Shown here: positions 34,992-48,107 of the stretch, in pieces
How the letters are laid out: each line of letters opens with the position of its first letter
Position numbering within the stretch: position 1 is the stretch's first letter
Source of the DNA: Elmis aenea
Lineage: Eukaryota; Arthropoda; Insecta; Coleoptera; Elmidae
Length of the DNA: 64,000 nucleotides
Assembly: GCA_947652605.1 (NCBI GenBank)
Contig: OX393577.1
Location: 31,003,466-31,067,465, forward strand
Direction: 5' to 3'
Notes under the pieces: model-generated
The model's database searches: none
What the model saw: the letters and a program-made list of their open reading frames with translations, nothing else
Told to the model about the DNA's origin: nothing
Program-made: the position numbers and the translations under genes

Positions 34992-37900
34992 GTCAAATCT
35001 TAACGGTAGAAGGTACAATTAATCATAGGTTAACAGATATAGTTTTAGACACTGGTGCCACTAAAAACGTCGTAAGCATGGACTACGTCAAGAATATAAA
35101 AGAATTAAGCAAACCTGAGATGCTACAGACCGCTGGTGGTCATCGAGTCACAGTCCTAGGAGAAGCCCATTTGCAGCTAACAATTGGTGGAATGTATAGT
35201 AACTGCAAGGCGTTGGTGATAGAAAGGTCTCCAAAACCGCTCATACTAGGCACCCAGTTTTTAAAAGACCACAACGCAGTCATTGATTTTGCTAAAGGTA
35301 TGCTAGAACTTAGCACCACGTCCAAAAAAGTTACCCTTAACATGTGGAAAAATGGCCCATATGATAACTGTTACCTAGCGATGGAGCCAATACATGCCGA
35401 AAAAAGCGAAGTCGAAGAATACCACAAGCTAATGCTGAAGAAAGACTACATACTTACCAAGGATGTGGAAATCTCTGTCTCATTGATAACCAAAGATACA
35501 ACCTCCAAGAACACAACTTGGGAGTTTTTGCCCAATGAAAAATTTTTGGTCCCTAGGGGGCTCGCATTTAGCAGTAAACCGATCCCAAAGGAAGATGGCC
35601 TGGAAGTAAAATTAATCTCTAAATCAGTGGTACCAAAAGTATTGTTCGCAGGTACAGCACTAGGCTATCTACACCCTCTACCCACAACAAATGAGAACGA
35701 CGAGATCTTGTGCACAATGAATTCGACTAACCCCAAGAAGATAGATCATCAAATAAACAAGGAATTACCAACCCAACAGCATGAACAGCTTAAAGAATTG
35801 TTAAGGAAGTACGAGGACGTCTTTGCCGTCACCACTCACGAACTTGGCCTCACCAACGTCACAGAACACGAAATTGATGTTCAAAGGGCAGCCCCTGTCA
35901 AATCTAGACCATATAAAATCTCCCACAAAGAAAGAGAACTGGTGAGTGATCAAATAAACGAAATGTTGCAGCACAACATTATAAGACCTAGCCAGTCACC
36001 ATGGGCCAGTCCAGTGGTACTTGTCAAAAAAAAGGATAAAGGTACAAGGTTCTGCGTGGACTACAGAAAACTCAACGAAGTTACTAAAAAATCTAGCTAC
36101 AACAGTTCCAACATAGAAGATATGCTTACATACCTCGGAGGAGCAAAATTTTTTTCAGTACTGGATCTGCAGCAAAGCTATTACCAGGTACCTATCCGAG
36201 AAGAATGCAAGGAGTATACCGCTTTTCTTGCTCAAGGACACGGACTGTACGAGTTCAACGTACTTCCATTTGGCCTATGTAACGCGCCAGCTACCTTCCA
36301 GCATCTTGCAGACCAGGTATTCCAAGGTATGAAATGGTTGGAAGTCCTTGTCTACATGGACGACATCATCGTATTTTCCAACACCTTTGAGGAACATCTT
36401 CAACGTCTTCAAAAGGTGCTCCAAAGACTTCGCTCGGCAGGACTAACCCTAAAGCCCAGTAAATGTACCTATGCTCAGACGGAAGTCAAACTCCTCGGGT
36501 TCGTGGTCAATACAGAAGGCATAAAATTGGACGAAGAAAAACTGGAAGCTATCCAGAAGTTTCCTACACCCAAGACAGTGAAACAAATCCAAAGTTTTAC
36601 TGGTCTTTGTAATTACTATCGGCGCCACATAAATCAGTTTTCAGGAATTGCAAGACCCCTTTTCGAGGCTACAAAGAAAGAAACTGGATTCATATGGGGA
36701 CCTGAACAGCAGGAAGCGTTTGAGACTTTAAAACAGAAGATGCTAACCGCACCCGTATTGGCCCACTTTAACCCACACAAAGGATGTGAACTCCGTACAG
36801 ATGCCTGTACCTCGGGACTAGGAGCCGTATTACTGCAGGAAGCCAACGATGGAACAATGCATCCAGTCGCCTACGCTAGTCGCAGCCTCACCAAGGCCGA
36901 AAAGAACTATACCATTTCAGAACTGGAGGCTCTTGCCGCAATCTGGAGTCTGCAGTACCTTCGCCATTTAATTTATGGGCGTCCTGTTAAGATCGTCACA
37001 GACCATCATGCCTTGTGTTGGTTAAAAACACTAAAGGACGTCTCAGGAAAACTTGCGAGATGGGCAATAAAACTTTCCGAGTTCGACTATGGCATAGTGC
37101 ACAAGAGTGGAAGAACCCACAAAGATGCTGACTGTTTATCCAGAAACCCTGTACGAGAAGGTACCCCAGCTGACGAAGTAGAAGCCAACGAAATCCCTAC
37201 GTACCTGCTGGACGAAATTAATATATGCAAACTACAAGAGGATGACCCGTCGATTAAAATTATTAAAAAAGCCATTCAAGACCCACAAAATCCCACAATT
37301 ACCATTGGAACTGCGAGAAGAGCAAAAAATTACCGAATTATAGAAGATATCGTTTATAAGAAAAGTTCCCATCCTTACGGCCTGCCCAAACTGCTCGTGA
37401 TCCCTCAATCCTTGGTGCCAGAAATCCTGTTCTCCCATCACAGTGAGCCAACTTCAGGTCACTTAGGCATCACCAAGACACTCAAAAAAGTCAAGGACCG
37501 GTACTATTGGGATGGACTTCAAAAAGACGTAGAGAAATTCGTCAAGGGGTGTCCAGACTGCCAAGCTAGAAAAGGACGAACCAACGTAAAACCCGCTGGT
37601 CTCTTGCAACCTATCCGCATCGCCACCCCATTTGAGAAAATTGGTATTGATCTACTAGGCCCCTTCAGAAAAAGCAAGAATGGAAAAACTATGATCGTCG
37701 TAGCAACGGACTACGCCACAAGATGGGTTGAAGCCAAAGCCCTTCCGAATGGTAAAGCTGGACCGGTGGCCCAATTCATCTTAGAAAATATTATCACCAG
37801 GCACGGCGTACCAAAACATATTCTTAGCGACAGAGGCAAGGTGTTTCAATCCCAGTTGGTGACTGAGCTGCTCAAAATCATGGGCGTGGTAAGTCAATTT

Positions 37901-38545
37901 ACCACTGCTTACCACCCGATGTGTAATGGCCTGACAGAGAGGTGTAATAAAACCATCACCGACATGCTGTCCATGTACACTAATACAGAGCAAACCGATT
38001 GGGACCTCTATCTTCCTCATGTGACGTTCGCCTACAACACCTCAGAACAGGATACCACTAGGTTCTCCCCCTTCATGTTAGTGTATGGCAGGCAACCGAT
38101 CCTACCATCCGAAACCACCCTGATGCCCAGTGAAACTACAACGTCGGTAGATGACATCAGGGAGCGTGCCCTCGCCGTTCGAGCCCAGGCAGCTGAAAGG
38201 ATCCACAAAAAACAAGACAGCGACAAGATTAGATTCGACTCCAAGCACAGACATCTCGAATTTGAGCCAGGAGACCAAGTAAAAGTATTCACTCCCGTTA
38301 GGAAAGTAGGACGTAGCGAAAAACTCATGTTAAGATGGTTCGGCCCCTACTACATTACCAAGAAAATTGGAGAAGTGGACTATATGGTTCAAAAGGGTCC
38401 TACTGGCAAATCAAAACAAGAAGTTATTCACGTGAGTCGAATTCTGCCGTACCACGATCCCTGGTCACCCCAACTCGCCCAAACCAACGTCACACCAGAG
38501 TACGAGGACACAAACAACACTAGACTAGAACCTTTGAACAATTAG
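34926..38545 (+). CDS. pol: Ty3/gypsy Pol polyprotein (PR-RT-RNase H-integrase), made by -1 frameshift
   Basis: The frame is entered by slippage at 34919-34925. Its first ATG (35078) lies after the protease active site, so independent initiation would lose the catalytic Asp. The protease motif LDTGAT is at 35045-35062. Counting residues from that ATG: reverse transcriptase about 270-460 with VLPFGLCNAPATF and catalytic YMDD (426-429), RNase H from RTDACTSGLGAVLLQ (D574). The integrase zinc finger is HH...CPDC (787-828), and the DD35E triad is D858 (GIDLLGP), D918 (SDRG), E954 (TERCNK). No stops interrupt it. It encodes the enzymes for particle maturation, cDNA synthesis and integration. Subfamily not assigned. 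Confidence 0.95.
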
Positions 38546-39474
38546 TTAAGTGCTATTAAGTGTTAATTAAGTGTCAGTGGCGCGAGTTAAAGACTAGTTT
38601 TGGAAGAAGAAAAATTTTTTTTGACTTATTTGTGTGGAAAAAAACATTTACTAGGTTAAGATAGGTTAGGATCTCTTTTTTTCTCATATATGTTTATAAT
38701 TTCCATTTGTGTATAACTTTCAGGGCAAGCAGTATACAGTTTCTTTTCTTGGTAAGCATGATTCTTACTAAACTTATTTGTTGCAAGATCCAAGGTGAAT
38801 ACATTTAGAAGTACCAGGTTACACGTTACTGGGAACATCTTCGAGAATGGAGACGGTTTAAAAGACGTCCCGAGTTACTAGCATAATGCACACAGAGAGC
38901 AGCGGTATCAAAACGTAGACGACCAAGACGGCCTTCTGTCCATGTCTCATGGTAAATGGTTTAATATGGTGAAGGCTGGATCGGATTATGTAAAAGAAAC
39001 ATAATGCCCACGGTGGGTCCACATGCGGAATCACTCTCTTAGTCCGTGATGCCTGCAAGAGAGTGAGAGCCAGCTTCCGCAGCGTGCCGATTTTTTCTTG
39101 TTTAGGCAGTAGGCAAAATAAGAGGCAAAGGCATCACCACGTAGTTGGGACAGAAGAACCTAGTCGTCAAATAAGGCCTACAGTATGAGCAAATTAATTG
39201 CTTACGTATTATTGTTTTTTCTCTAAATATTTTTTTAAAATTTTAACTTGCAACCGTAATAAGTTTATTTTTATTTCATTTAAGTTTCACGTAAGGTTTA
39301 CTGCTTGTTCAGATATTGCGATAGGTTAGTTTCTAGGTCAAGTAATTCTATATTCTAATGTTATTATTTTGTTACAGATAAGGGAATGCGTTACCAAGCA
39401 TATTCACTTCATTGTCCGCGTTTTTTGTTTTCAAAATTAAAGCTGTGGGTCCAGCTTTTCGAAAGAAGGTGTTA
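38546..39474 (+). other. Pol-to-3'LTR untranslated region of the Ty3/gypsy element
   Basis: 929 bp without an open frame of use on the element strand and therefore no env. A purine-rich GAAAGAAGGTG (39461-39471) lies just before the 3' LTR and may be the polypurine tract, but TTA separates it from the LTR end. Confidence 0.7.
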
Positions 39475-40125
39475 TGTCACATTAGTATTTTATTAGTATT
39501 TTTCCAAATTTATTTTATTCGATTACTTTTATAAGTTCATTACCTTCGCTTAATCGTTCGATGATGTACTATAACAGCTCAGCGTAATTCATGCAATTCT
39601 GCAAGCGCGACATTCCTGATGCTAGGATTACGCTGAGTTGCCGACCCAAGCGTGGTAACGCACTCCGGAAATAATACGTCGATCTACAGGCTTGTTGAGT
39701 CAGGGAATAAATCAATATAAATAGATCAATTAAATTCTGAGAGGGCAGTCTAGTTTGGGACTCAAATTGCGAAGTGCCGTTCGCGACCAAAAGGAAGCCC
39801 TCTCAGAATGGAGAAGTCCCTGACCCAGCAAGCGCTGATAACGATTGTAGTATTGTAAGTAATTAGGTGTCTTTATATATTTAACGTTGTTTCACTTTAA
39901 GTTCCGATTTATGTTTTGTATCCTAGTGTATCCTAGTTGTGCTTTAATTTAATAAACGTTTTAAGTTTACTTATAGGATTTCATTTGCATATTCTCTTGA
40001 ATGTTCCATGTTCTCTTACAGATCAGTGCTATTCCATTTCAGATCCGGTCACCTTGCTCCGAGTTTAATTGACATTGATTATTATTAATAATCAATTAAT
40101 AATAGTTACGAAGCCAATCGTAACA
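39475..40125 (+). repeat. 3' LTR of the Ty3/gypsy element
   Basis: 651 bp, no difference from the 5' LTR seen on direct reading. AATAAA at 39951-39956 is the likely polyadenylation signal. It is followed by ATAT, the target duplication. Confidence 0.96.
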
Positions 40126-40130
40126 ATATA

Positions 40131-40655
40131 CAAGATGGTTTACCCGGCGTTGCACGGGCGATTACAATTTTAATTACTGTTTTAACTTGAATAAGCCCAA
40201 TAATTCCAAATCATACACAAATGACATACTCTGATCACAATCATCTTTTCATTTTCTTATAATTCCTTAAAAAAATAACTATTTATAGCTTAAAAATTGA
40301 ATAATAACTCAAATTTATTTTCTTTCGTATTGTTTCAATTAAAAATGTACTAATAAAAATAATACTTCATGTACATTTATTACTAATTGTATACAAAACA
40401 ATCTTTACTTGTGAAATACCCCGCGCCGTATCGTGTTTTGACCAGGTATTTGCCGACGTAAGATCGAATCCCGTCCAAGTAATTTTTTTTTTTTTTAATT
40501 GGTAATATGTGCTTGTACTTAAAGTTTGGCGTTAGATCTACAAGGTCCTAAATAGTAACTGTGCAAAATTTGGTCCCGATCGGTCAACGGACCTAGGATT
40601 GTATAGCGAACAAACAAACAAACACAAACGAGCTCTTTTATATAATATAGATTAT
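40131..40655. repeat. Unclassified repeat, SINE- or Helitron-like
   Basis: It starts with a GC-rich short hairpin ACCCGGCGTTGCACGGGCG (40142-40160), like hairpins near Helitron ends in insects. It contains a pol III box-B-like GATCGAATCCC (40463-40473) and a T run, then AACAAACAAACAAACA near 40608-40625. These traits come from different repeat classes, so the class stays open. The Ty3/gypsy element inserted at or next to its left edge. Confidence 0.4.
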
Positions 40656-40659
40656 ATGC

Positions 40660-43003
40660 TATTACTGTATAGCCTGCATGCATAGTGTGGGTAACGCACG
40701 GTAAGCAAACAGCACACTTTTCTAGAAATGTCAAAGTAGACTACGTAAACGACAGTTAACAGCGTACGTACAAGTGTGTTAACTATTAGCAACAAAAAAA
40801 AACGATAAAATCGTAAGTATTATGTGAACGTAGAAAAAGTATACTACAAAACTCGAGTTGTAAAGCAGTTATTCACTCAAGAAAATGCGCACTCGCCGCT
40901 ACGCGTCTCCGTGCGCAACTCTTCCACATGCGTAACATGCTCCTTACAACTCTTGTTATGTAATATACTACTATTTAAGTATTTTTTAAAATAAAAGCAC
41001 TACATCCGGTTTTATTTATCACCTCTCTGCTCATAATACATGTTCTTGTTCGCTTCATCTGCACTGCACTTGATAGCTCGTGCAGCAATCACTAATAACT
41101 ACAAGAAGTAATTACTGACTAGCCCATACACAACCCACTATTAATACATTTACCAATGATTTAATATACCTAATATCCGTTTTGTTCATTCGTATATGGT
41201 AGTACAAATACTTACTGGTTACTGCAAAAACAGTAATAAGAAAATCAAGTGTAAACCGTTACAGTTAATACAGTGTAACATAATAACGGTTTAGATATGC
41301 GTGTGGAATAAATAATTATCTGGTATATTATTTAATGGTCAAGATCAAACTAATGCGTGAAAACATTATTTTGTTAAACTGTAGTTGATTTTTTATAAGC
41401 AGTGTGTGGAGTAATTAATACACGTAAATAAATCGCAAATAGTATGCAGCTAATAAAATTAATTGATTAGTTTCATTTACACTTCGTAACTAAATGTTAA
41501 TGAGAGATTAAAATAGCTTACAGATAACACTAAATTTTAAAATATCTACTATAAGTAGTAAATTTGGGCGAAACTAGTTGATAAATAAAACATTAATGAA
41601 GAAATTCAAAATATAATAGCGTACGACGTACGTCGTTTGCATAAATACATTAGTTAAAAGAAATAACAAAAATCATCAAATAATAGTTCTACGTGCATGT
41701 ATGTGGTTTTGGGTTTTCTATATCACAATAACACTGTGTAGACACTTTCTCATTAAAAACTGTTCTTCAATCATCCATCAGGCACACAAAAGAAGACACT
41801 TGTACAACATTCGTCATACATTTTGGACTCTCATAAAATCTAGAGTTGGAACGTTAAGAACTTCTCTTTCAGTTCGTGAAGTAGCAAGGTGAAAAACACA
41901 AAAAAAGTGAAGTATTTACTTATTCTTCGAATAAAACCATACAATACCGTTCAATAATATGCTGTTTTGGAGACAAATCTTATCGTTGAATTCACCGTCA
42001 ATAAGAAACCTTTTCTTGCTTTTTCTCCAAAAAAAAAAAGAACATCGAATCTTACTAAGCACATTAACGCTATAAGAAACAGGATCGGAGGAATAGAAAT
42101 GTTACTCTAAAAAGCGTCCACTTAGTTGTACATGCACTTACTACTTAGCAAGTTGGAAACCTTTTAGTTAATTAAATCAATCCACTCCCAACAGCAGTAA
42201 AAATCCTACAAAACTTAACAACACTCACATTCAAATTTCGTACATTTTACAATTTAACAAGTAATTGCTAAAATTTTCGAGATAAGGATCGACAACAATA
42301 AACTTTAAAATTAAGCCACAAATTTTAAACAAGATTTGCGCGTACGCTTACACTAAAATACGAGTGCGTACTAATTAACTAAAATATAACTTTAAATTTT
42401 ATTAGAAAATGTAAAACTTACACAGCAAATACTTAGATTAAAACGCTAAACCGCTTCTAGCATTCATTGTTCCTCATTGTTCAGAGAAACAAATACAAAC
42501 ATGCCAATTTCGCTATTATCGTCTTAAACAATTTAAAGATATACCGTCTTTTGCAGACTTTAATAAAAACGACAAAAGTTTATACATAAACGAATATTTA
42601 ACATTTCCAGACGGTTTTAATTACAACGATCTTCCAAATAATTGCCTGTCATCATAAATATTTTCGTAAAGCTGTAGTAATGCGTTCATGCAATACAACG
42701 TAGTTTCATTAACATTTCTATCGAGATGGATTAAAGACCAAAAATGCTTAAGTCGTAGAGTCCACAAATTTAATGAAATCATGGAATTTAAAACAATTTA
42801 AACATAATACAAATAAAGAGGAGACACTATTGCCTTTTAAATATGCAAGTACAACCGCCATGAGTTATGAGCACACCAACGCATTATTATTAATTATATC
42901 TAAATTGTTTGCCAATTTTTACGTATAGAAAAATATGGTTATAAATATTTAGTGTGCACTACTTATAGCTCGTGTCCAATTCACGAGCGAATATACCTAA
43001 TCA
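40660..43003. other. AT-rich stretch, no gene seen
   Basis: No gene supported. A diffuse inverted similarity (ACTCGAGTTGTAA / TTACAACTCTTG) lies at about 40850-40965 around a GC-rich core with CACTCGCCGCTACGCGTCTCC. Confidence 0.5.
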
Positions 43004-43011
43004 TGTGTAAT

Positions 43012-44224
43012 GGGTTGAGCAGATTTAAATAAATTGATTTAAATCACGATTTAAATCATGATTTAAATCAAATGATTTTTTTTTTAAATCATTGATTTAA
43101 ATCAAGTGATTTAAAAAAAAAAATATCTATTTAAATCACAGATTATATGAGTACAATATAATATTTATAATAAAACAAAATTGTATTACTATTAGTAATT
43201 AAATACACGAAATGGTGAATAAACCATATCAATTTGCTCTTGTAAAGTAATATTCATTGTGGATATGCATTAATTCAAAAAAATAAATGACAAGTTTTTG
43301 GCATTAGCGAAGTGAACAGTCAGTTTTTTCAATTTCCACGGCACTCTATTGCTTCAATAACGATTTGAAGAAAAATGTCGAATATCTCGTAAAGTATGAG
43401 TGTTGGGTATAGGACATACTTAACAAAATATGAAGCTCTTTTAAAGACGAATTCGATGACATAAAAAAATACAGGGGTTCGCATTTGAAAAAATCGAGTT
43501 ACGAGCTTTTTAAAATCATGGAAGTTGCCACCTATTTATAAACACTCCTGTATGTGTGATTCAAATTTTTTCATATCAAGCGAACAGAGAAATTTTTTCT
43601 GCATGTCCATACCAAATTAAAACTCTGTACTTCAAAATAACTTCAGGAGAATTTTTTAAATAAAGACTTACAACCTTGAATAATTTAGAAAATTAATGTT
43701 TTTTTTACAACGCCGTATAAAAACCTGTAGTATATTACATTGATGCAAAGCTAAAATTAAGGCGGTCAAAAATATTAAATAAAAAATTGGGTGTTGTATT
43801 TGAAATATAAAAGTTGCTATTAGTTCCAGAAAGGTGACTCACCCTGTATATTTGAAAATATTTTTATTGTGTTGTTTAGAAAAAACTGTATAAAATAGCA
43901 TTTGATTCAACTTCATATCTCAAGCCGTTTAGCCACAATCGACCGATCCCGCACTAATGACTCACCCTGTACATAATTAATTAAACATCACCATTTAGCA
44001 CTGATTTTTTCAAAATTCTTAATCATGTTTAATTTTTCATTTTGACAAAAATTCACCAATGAATTAAATATATTGATTATTAAATATAATAGCACAAAAC
44101 AGAAATAGCATGTGAATATGTCACTAAATTCGATAATATGGTACATTTGATTTAAATCAAAAAAATCTGATTTAAATCAAATAAATCGATTTTTTTCAAA
44201 AAATCATGATTTTTATCCACCCTG
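43012..44224. mobile_element. hAT MITE, ATTTAAATC family
   Basis: An 8 bp duplication tgtgtaat flanks it (43004-43011, 44225-44232). Both ends hold repeated GATTTAAATCA words (43022-43135 and 44150-44200). The right end reads ATCCACCCTG. The left end reads GGGTTGAGCAG, so it seems to have lost a terminal CA. The middle holds copy 1 of a 0.57 kb repeat unit (43400-43971), which I read as a later insertion. No transposase. Confidence 0.75.
43400..43971 (-). repeat. TACAGGG multi-terminus repeat unit, copy 1
   Basis: On the minus strand it starts TACAGGGTGAGTCATTAGTG at 43971, has a second TACAGGGTGAGTCACC start at 43858 and a third ACAGGAGTG-like start near 43552. It runs to the GTATGTCCTATACCCA block near 43400. 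Copy 2 is on the plus strand at 45616-46183. No coding capacity. Confidence 0.7.
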
Positions 44225-44232
44225 TGTGTAAT

Positions 44233-45615
44233 TAACTCTACAAACCTTTCCATATAGGCTTTTACACCAATAATAATCGACAGTCTCCTAAGTTTTCCGA
44301 CTGCTTCATAAAACCACTTAAAATAGGATCACTAAAACCGTTGGTTGGTTACGCCGCACACAAATCGAAAATGGTAATAAGTTTTTAGACACGAAACAGA
44401 AGTCATCAACAGCAGTTGTGTTTGGAATTTTAAAGCATTTCCATGTTAGCAATTTTCGTTGGGCTTTGGTGCATTAGAGCAGTTATATAAGCAACTGCAT
44501 TGCAAACATTTCATGATAAATGTGTTTTAAAAATCACTATTGTTTAAACAGAAAGTAGAGGTCGCTTTTACATATTTTTTCACAAAAACAATACAAATAA
44601 ATAAATTAAGTTTCAATTTTTGTTCACCATTCTACACCAAATTAAAAAAAAATAACAAGTGATTCTGCAAATTAATTTGAAGCAAAATATAAATATTTAT
44701 TGTTTCTCATAACTTCTTAATTCATCTAACCGAGTCAGACTCATCTGAATATCATTCAATGATGTCAATGTGTTGTCCGTGGCGCATTGTTGGCAGTCTC
44801 GCAAGTGCCGCAAAGACGATTATGGTTTCAAACAAAAAGCGGAAGTTGTAATTTCATGTACATTTGACAGCATTTTAAATAAATTCCATTAAAGTAGTGT
44901 TGATTTAAAAAGCAATTTATCGCCGGATAGCCAGTGAACGTGCTGCAAAAATAAGATGTATAAAACCGGTTGCGAGGTGGTTATTATTTGATGTGGATCC
45001 TACTACAGCCGTACAACTAGCTGCAATCAATATCAAATTTCACAACTCAATTATATAATCGAAATAAATGGAAAACAAAACCAAAGCAACAAAAACACGT
45101 CATCTGCATTTTTACTTGGACGAGGCAAGGTTTACAAGCCTTCGATGACGGATTTGCATTAGATTTGGTTTTGCACTGAACATGATTATTAAAAAAGCTG
45201 ATTTTATTACTCAAAACTGCTCTTCTAGAAGTAAATTGAATCATCAACTTCGATTTCAAATCATATGACAGTATCAAACCTGTGGAGTCCAATTCCAAAA
45301 GCGCTCAAGGCTTTTAAGAGTAAAATTACACATAATGTGAAAGCGTTGCTGGTAGTTACTCTCAGGTAGCTCTTTGGACTGTTTTAATTCATGTAAATAC
45401 CCACAACGTACATAATAACATTGTTAATTCTGTTCATCAGTAATTTTTTAGCAAAACCAATTTCGTTTAAAGGTCCACCATATAGGCATGACTAAAATGA
45501 TAATGTGTAGTTTTTTTGTTGATTACAATCTACATAGAGTGTTCACCTATTTCCTTCGTGTCTTACTTATTAATCAAAACCATTTTTTTATTTGTAAACA
45601 GTTGATTGATAGATA
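44233..45615. other. AT-rich stretch, no gene seen
   Basis: This separates the two inverted copies of the 0.57 kb repeat unit. An 83-codon minus-strand frame at 45047-45298 has no recognised motif. No gene supported. Confidence 0.5.
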
Positions 45616-46183
45616 TACAGGGCGAGTCATTAGTGCGGGATTGATCGATTGTGACTTAACGGTTTAAGATAGAAAGTTGATTCAAACGCTATTTCATACA
45701 GTTTTTTCTTTCGAACACGATAAAAATATTTTCATATATACAGGGCGAGTCACCTCTCCGGAACTAATAGAAACTTTTAAATTTCAAATACAACACCCCA
45801 TTTTTTATTTAATATTTTTGATTGCCTTTACTTTATCTTTGCATCAATATAAAATAAAATACTCCAGGTTTTTATGCAACGCTGTAAAAAAATATTAATT
45901 TTCAAGGTTTTAAGTCTTTATTTAACAAATTCTCCTTAAGTTATTTTTCGAAGTACAGAGTTGTAATTTGGTAAGGACATGCAGAAAACATTGCTCTATT
46001 CGCTCGATATGAAAAAGTTTGAATCACGCATACAGGGTGTTCATAAATAGGTGGCAACTTCCATAATTTTCAAAAGCTCGTAACTCAATTTTTTCAAATG
46101 CACACTCTGTATTTTCTTATGTCATCGAATTATTCTTTAAGAGAGCTTCTTTTTTTGTTAAGTATGTCCTATACCCAAACTCA
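45616..46183 (+). repeat. TACAGGG multi-terminus repeat unit, copy 2
   Basis: Begins TACAGGGCGAGTCATTAGTG (45616), then has a second TACAGGGCGAGTCACC (45739) and a third TACAGGGTGTTCATAAATAG (46031). It matches copy 1 (43400-43971) in reverse orientation with visible small differences. A 73-codon frame starting near 45677 is within the repeat and is not considered a gene. Confidence 0.7.
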
Positions 46184-47214
46184 TCATAAATTTTTACTTT
46201 TAATAACACTGTATCTTTTCCAATTTTTCAATTTTATAATTTTTAATCAAATTATTTTCCAAAAATGTATGATGTTTTTTGTACTTAAATCAACCGTTTC
46301 TAAGTTATTAGAAGTCCTTGAACATTTTGATAAATACAAAACTAGTAGGAGTAATATTTTACAACTTTACGATTCCGGTAAGAATTAATTACGACGATTT
46401 ATTAACATCACTCTTACAGTTTTGAGTCACAGAGTATTCTAAACTGATCCATCCCACTTCTTGCTGGCTTTTATATTACGCACAATAATTAACAACATTA
46501 TGCATTATCCGTATTAAGAAATAGATAGATAGTTCATAGGCCCATACAGGAAAAATGCAGCATTACCTATGAAGACAAAACCATTTAAGCCTAGCCCATA
46601 AAGTGAAGAAAAAGATAGAATATTAAATGATATTTGTTATTGCCTATTTATTTTAAGCACATTATAAATTCCTTTGGAAATTGTTCTTTTTTATTACTCA
46701 TTAAACCATTCAACTAAATTAGTCTGAAACAAACTCAACAAATGGGTTAAAATTAAAATAAATGATTTTAAAAGACATCACAACTTTTCTAAAACCATTG
46801 TGATTTCATTATTCGCCCTGGTCTCTCAGAACAACTCATCTTTGTACAAAACGAAATAGTCTTACCCCTATTTACTGCCATTTGCGGCTGTTGTATCATT
46901 CAACATTAAAATTCAAATTAGACTAGGTAAACATAGTCTCAAACAAAACTGTGCATTTCTCATACAATTGTTAGACGACATCTAATAACCTGCAGTTTAC
47001 AATCAGACAACACTAACCAGCATAAACCTTTACTGCAAAGAGTAGAAAACTAGATCAACTGACCAATTAGTACTGGCCCTCTATATTGCTTACACTGTTA
47101 TGCCATTGTTACTGTTTATGAACCAATACTGCATACGTATAAAAGCCCTGGAGGATATACAGCGTGAACAGACAACATAACAAACATACACCTATTGATA
47201 GTAACTATTACGCA
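46184..47214. other. AT-rich stretch, no gene seen
   Basis: I see no gene, RNA gene or paired repeat terminus in this kilobase. Confidence 0.5.
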
Positions 47215-47219
47215 AAGTT

Positions 47220-47335
47220 TCTTTTTAGATTTTCGCGGTTACTAAGATTTTTAATACGGTTTTTGGAGTTTACCCACGTAATATTTAGATATGCTCAATG
47301 CTCGACGTTTCGGCAAACCCTCCTTTGTCAATATC
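47220..47335 (-). repeat. Short dispersed repeat with GCCGAAACGTCGAG, second copy
   Basis: On the minus strand it reads GTTTGCCGAAACGTCGAGCA, then ACGTGGGTAAACTCCAAAAA, matching the plus-strand copy at 27360-27420 with gaps. Confidence 0.5.
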
Positions 47336-47674
47336 AAGAGTTTTCTTAACTATTCGAATAAAAAGTTAACATAATGTATTTTCCACATACATATTGATAT
47401 TCATTATTGATAATAATACAGTGTATAGCGCCAGAACTCTTATACGTTTGTAACTAAGGACTGCTCAACAGTCTTTTAGCCAAATAAAACCAATAGCGCA
47501 AATTCGTTTGGCGATAAACCAATTTAAATAGTTTCTTTTTGTAATTTTTTGCAAAGATGTATATTTAACTTGATATTTTCAGTCCAGCCCTTAAAAATAT
47601 ATACAAAAAACTGTGCTAAACATTTTTAAATCGTCTACTAATTAAAAAAAAAACACTTTGTATCGGTTATTGGG

Positions 47675-48107
47675 TGCAATTAGGTTTTTTCTAAAGAAAA
47701 AATTCTGTGTCTATAAATGTAATCAATATTAATTTTTAGTTTTCCAATAGGTAACTGAAAATTAAGCAAATTACAAAACGCCCATCCTAATGTCACTTAT
47801 ACTTACTGTCTTTTTGATGCGAAATTCATTCTTAATAATTATACTTTATATTTTATCATACATTTATTTATACAATTAGTTATGTTTTCATTCAAAGAAT
47901 TGATAAAAATAACAATTAAGAATAAACTTCGCCTCAAAGTGACAGAATAAACGTTATTAGGATGGGCAGCATAATTCCAAGGCACTACAGATTTTTGTCA
48001 AAACGCGTTTTGCAATTTGCTTAATTTTCAGTTATTGGAAAACTAAAAATTAATATTGATTACATTTATAGACACAGAATTTTTTCTCTACGAAAAACCT
48101 AATTGCA
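47675..48107. mobile_element. Foldback MITE with TGCAATTAGG ends
   Basis: The left arm starts TGCAATTAGGTTTTTTCTA and the right arm ends AAAAACCTAATTGCA. The arms are near identical for about 110 bp (ATTCTGTGTCTATAAATGTA block) and then share a displaced GCCCATCCTAAT word. No clear target duplication was found. Confidence 0.7.

Larger units (their letters stand above)
32623..40125 (+). mobile_element. Complete Ty3/gypsy LTR retrotransposon
   Basis: This is a 7503 bp element. It has two 651 bp LTRs starting TGTCACATTAG and ending AATCGTAACA, identical when read by eye. A 4 bp duplication ATAT lies at 32619-32622 and 40126-40129. Gag and pol are in the order PR-RT-RNase H-IN, which defines Ty3/gypsy. 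A -1 frameshift signal joins gag to pol. No env-like frame follows pol. Identical LTRs and open frames mean a recent insertion that could still be mobile. Confidence 0.97.

Noticed and set aside
38546..39474. Possible env gene after pol
   Set aside because: No open frame, signal peptide or membrane segment of useful length on the element strand.
40380..40500. Possible tRNA gene or tRNA-derived SINE head (GATCGAATCCC then a T run)
   Set aside because: No cloverleaf could be drawn and no clear box A; kept only as an unclassified repeat.
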